This document shows, piece by piece, positions 7,313-8,826 of a stretch of 8,826 nucleotides of DNA (positions are counted from its first letter, which is position 1; each line of letters starts with the position of its first letter). The stretch covers positions 1-8,826 of the forward strand of contig CAILAQ010000457.1 in the NCBI GenBank assembly GCA_903832165.1, given 5' to 3'. Below the pieces are notes generated by a model. That model made no database searches, had not been told where the DNA came from, and was given only the letters and a program-made list of their open reading frames with translations. The DNA is from an uncultured Bacteroidota bacterium (GTDB taxonomy: Bacteria; Bacteroidota; Bacteroidia; Bacteroidales; UBA12481). The position numbers and the translations under genes are program-made.

Positions 7313-8752
7313 ATGCAAAATTCATCATACCGCAAGTTGAATATAGGTCTGTTTGGTATCGGGTTAGATACCTACTGGCCTCAGTTTGAGGGATTGCGCG
7401 ATCGGCTGGAGGGTTACCTGAACGAGGTGCACCGAAAGCTTGAAACGCGCGATGCCAATGTTGTCAATCTGGGTTTGATCGATAACCCACGTAAAGCTTT
7501 TGATGCGGGACATCAGTTCCGGCAGGCCGACGTGGATATCATCTTTCTTTATGTAACTACCTATGCATTGTCCTCGACTGTACTGCCGGTTGTTCAGCGC
7601 GCGAAGGTGCCGGTGGTGATCTTAAATCTTCAACCGGAGGAGGCGATTGATTATAAGTGGTTTAATAAACTGAATGACCGGACTAAAATGACCGGCGAAT
7701 GGCTTGCCTTCTGCTCTGCCTGTCCGGTTCCGGAGATAGCCAACGTGTTTTTACGTACCGGCATAAAGTTTCATCAGGTTACCGGGGTGTTGCATGATGA
7801 TCCGGATTGCTGGAACGAAGTATCGGAATGGGTGGAGGCTGCGCGTGTGGCAAAGGTGATGTCGCATAACCGCATGGGCTGCATGGGCCATTATTACAGT
7901 GGAATGCTCGATATTTATTCCGATTTCACCAGTCATTATGCCCAGTTCGGAGGTCATTTTGAGATGCTCGAAGTGGACGATCTCGCCCGGCTGAGAAAAG
8001 AGGTTACTGACAAGGAAATTATTGACCGTGTGGCTCTCTTTTATCTTGAGTTTGATGTTTCATCAGAATGTTCAGCGGAGGAATTGAAAAGGGCTGCAAG
8101 AACCTCTGTTGCCCTGGATCGCCTTGCTGCAGAGCATGACCTGGGTTCGATGGCCTATTTCTACAATGGCACGGGAGTTCCCGAAAATGAGGATGCCATC
8201 AGCTCCATTATCCTGGGGAATTCATTGCTCACCGCCCGCGGGATTCCTGTGGCCGGTGAATATGAGATCAAGAATGCACAAGCCATGAAAATCATGGACA
8301 GCTTTGGCGTGGGAGGTTCATTTACTGAATATTATGCAATCGACTTCAAGGATGATGTGGTGCTTATGGGTCACGATGGACCGGGGCATATCGCGATAGC
8401 GGAAGGAAAAACCAAAGTGAAGCCGCTGGAAGTTTACCACGGCAAGGTTGGTAAAGGGTTGTCCGTTGAGATGTCAGTTAAGCATGGACAGGTGACACTG
8501 CTTTCGGTGGTTCAGCAGGGCAATGGGAAACTGATGTTGCTGGTTGCTGAAGGAGAGTCGGTGCGCGGACCGGTGCTGGAAATCGGCAATACCAACAGCC
8601 GCTATAAATTCCCGATCGGCGCCCGGAATTTTGTAAACGGGTGGAATTGTCACGGACCGGCCCATCATTGCGCGGTCGGGGTAGGGCATATCGGAAGCAA
8701 GTTGCTGAAATTGGGGCAGTTGCTGGAGATGGAGGTAGTTCAGGTATGCTAA
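7313..8752 (+). CDS. Sugar isomerase of the L-fucose/L-arabinose isomerase superfamily
   Basis: The 479-residue protein has no signal peptide and is expected in the cytoplasm, where the family interconverts aldoses and ketoses using Mn2+. The N-terminal Rossmann-like part (about 8-170) begins NIGLFGIGLDTYWPQF and includes the AraA/FucI-type FLYVTTYALSS and VVILNLQPE strands. The metal-binding region aligns by eye with E. coli AraA: AGE (E316) with AGE of AraA E306, GGSFTEYY (E339) with GGTSFMEDY of E333, MGHDGPGH (H354) with SHMLE of H350, and GPAHH (H451/H452) with the GAHH near H450. All four metal ligands therefore seem present. Overall similarity to true AraA is limited, and it fits the broader 'L-fucose/L-arabinose isomerase family' label, so the sugar cannot be named. 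It follows the M1 gene by 35 bp and may use a sugar released by the upstream glycosidase. Length is slightly below the roughly 500 residues of E. coli AraA. Confidence 0.88.
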   Translation: MQNSSYRKLNIGLFGIGLDTYWPQFEGLRDRLEGYLNEVHRKLETRDANVVNLGLIDNPRKAFDAGHQFRQADVDIIFLYVTTYALSSTVLPVVQRAKVPVVILNLQPEEAIDYKWFNKLNDRTKMTGEWLAFCSACPVPEIANVFLRTGIKFHQVTGVLHDDPDCWNEVSEWVEAARVAKVMSHNRMGCMGHYYSGMLDIYSDFTSHYAQFGGHFEMLEVDDLARLRKEVTDKEIIDRVALFYLEFDVSSECSAEELKRAARTSVALDRLAAEHDLGSMAYFYNGTGVPENEDAISSIILGNSLLTARGIPVAGEYEIKNAQAMKIMDSFGVGGSFTEYYAIDFKDDVVLMGHDGPGHIAIAEGKTKVKPLEVYHGKVGKGLSVEMSVKHGQVTLLSVVQQGNGKLMLLVAEGESVRGPVLEIGNTNSRYKFPIGARNFVNGWNCHGPAHHCAVGVGHIGSKLLKLGQLLEMEVVQVC

Positions 8753-8765
8753 GAAGAAAAAAATT

Positions 8766-8826
8766 GTGACAGGTGACAGGTGACGGGTGACAGGTGACAG
8801 GTGACGGGTGACAGGTGACAGGTGAC
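8766..8826. repeat. Heptamer tandem repeat with AAB higher-order pattern, cut by window edge
   Basis: Beginning 13 bases after the isomerase stop codon, eight full 7-base units plus five bases of a ninth reach the edge. Unit A is GTGACAG and unit B is GTGACGG, in the order A A B A A B A A, so a 21-base super-unit repeats almost three times without any other mismatch. TGA occurs in all three plus-strand frames across the array, so it is non-coding on that strand. The full length is unknown because it runs off the window. Confidence 0.95.

Overview
The window looks like a chromosomal piece of a member of the Bacteroidota (Bacteroidetes), probably an environmental or uncultured one. The evidence is indirect. 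Starts lack consistent Shine-Dalgarno sequences and are preceded by A/T-rich stretches, signal peptides end in (A/G)|Q, and the protein families (a two-domain DUF1566/Lcl protein, DUF4380, an exported M1 peptidase with HEAT repeats) are common in that phylum. There is no rRNA, tRNA, CRISPR array, transposase or phage gene.

Layout. (1) Positions 1-1325, minus strand: the first 441 codons of a secreted protein with two DUF1566/Lcl-type domains, running off the left edge. (2) 1326-1455: a 130-bp divergent intergenic region that must hold the promoters of both flanking genes. (3) 1456-5127, plus strand: an exported protein of about 1,223 residues that joins three modules usually found as separate proteins: a DUF4380 sugar-mutarotase-like domain, a clan GH-A (GH5-like, often labelled '1,4-beta-xylanase') glycoside hydrolase, and a complete two-domain M24 (Xaa-Pro aminopeptidase/creatinase-like) peptidase. 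(4) 5139-7277, plus strand, 11 bp downstream: an exported M1 zinc aminopeptidase with C-terminal HEAT repeats and a changed GAMEN motif. (5) 7313-8752, plus strand, 35 bp downstream: a cytoplasmic sugar isomerase of the L-fucose/L-arabinose isomerase superfamily. (6) 8766-8826: a heptamer tandem repeat with a three-unit (AAB) higher-order pattern, cut by the right edge.

How the genes may work together. The three plus-strand genes are tightly packed and probably co-transcribed. Two encode exported aminopeptidases (one fused to a glycosidase) and the third an aldose/ketose isomerase. One reading is a small locus for taking apart glycosylated, proline-rich polypeptides (for example plant hydroxyproline-rich glycoproteins or mucin-like material), followed by intracellular isomerisation of a released sugar. 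That is inference: gene order and domain content suggest it, but no transporter or regulator is visible here.

The most noteworthy observations are the glycosidase-peptidase fusion and a heptamer repeat inside the M1 gene whose unit, read on the opposite strand, differs by one base from a unit of the repeat at the right edge.
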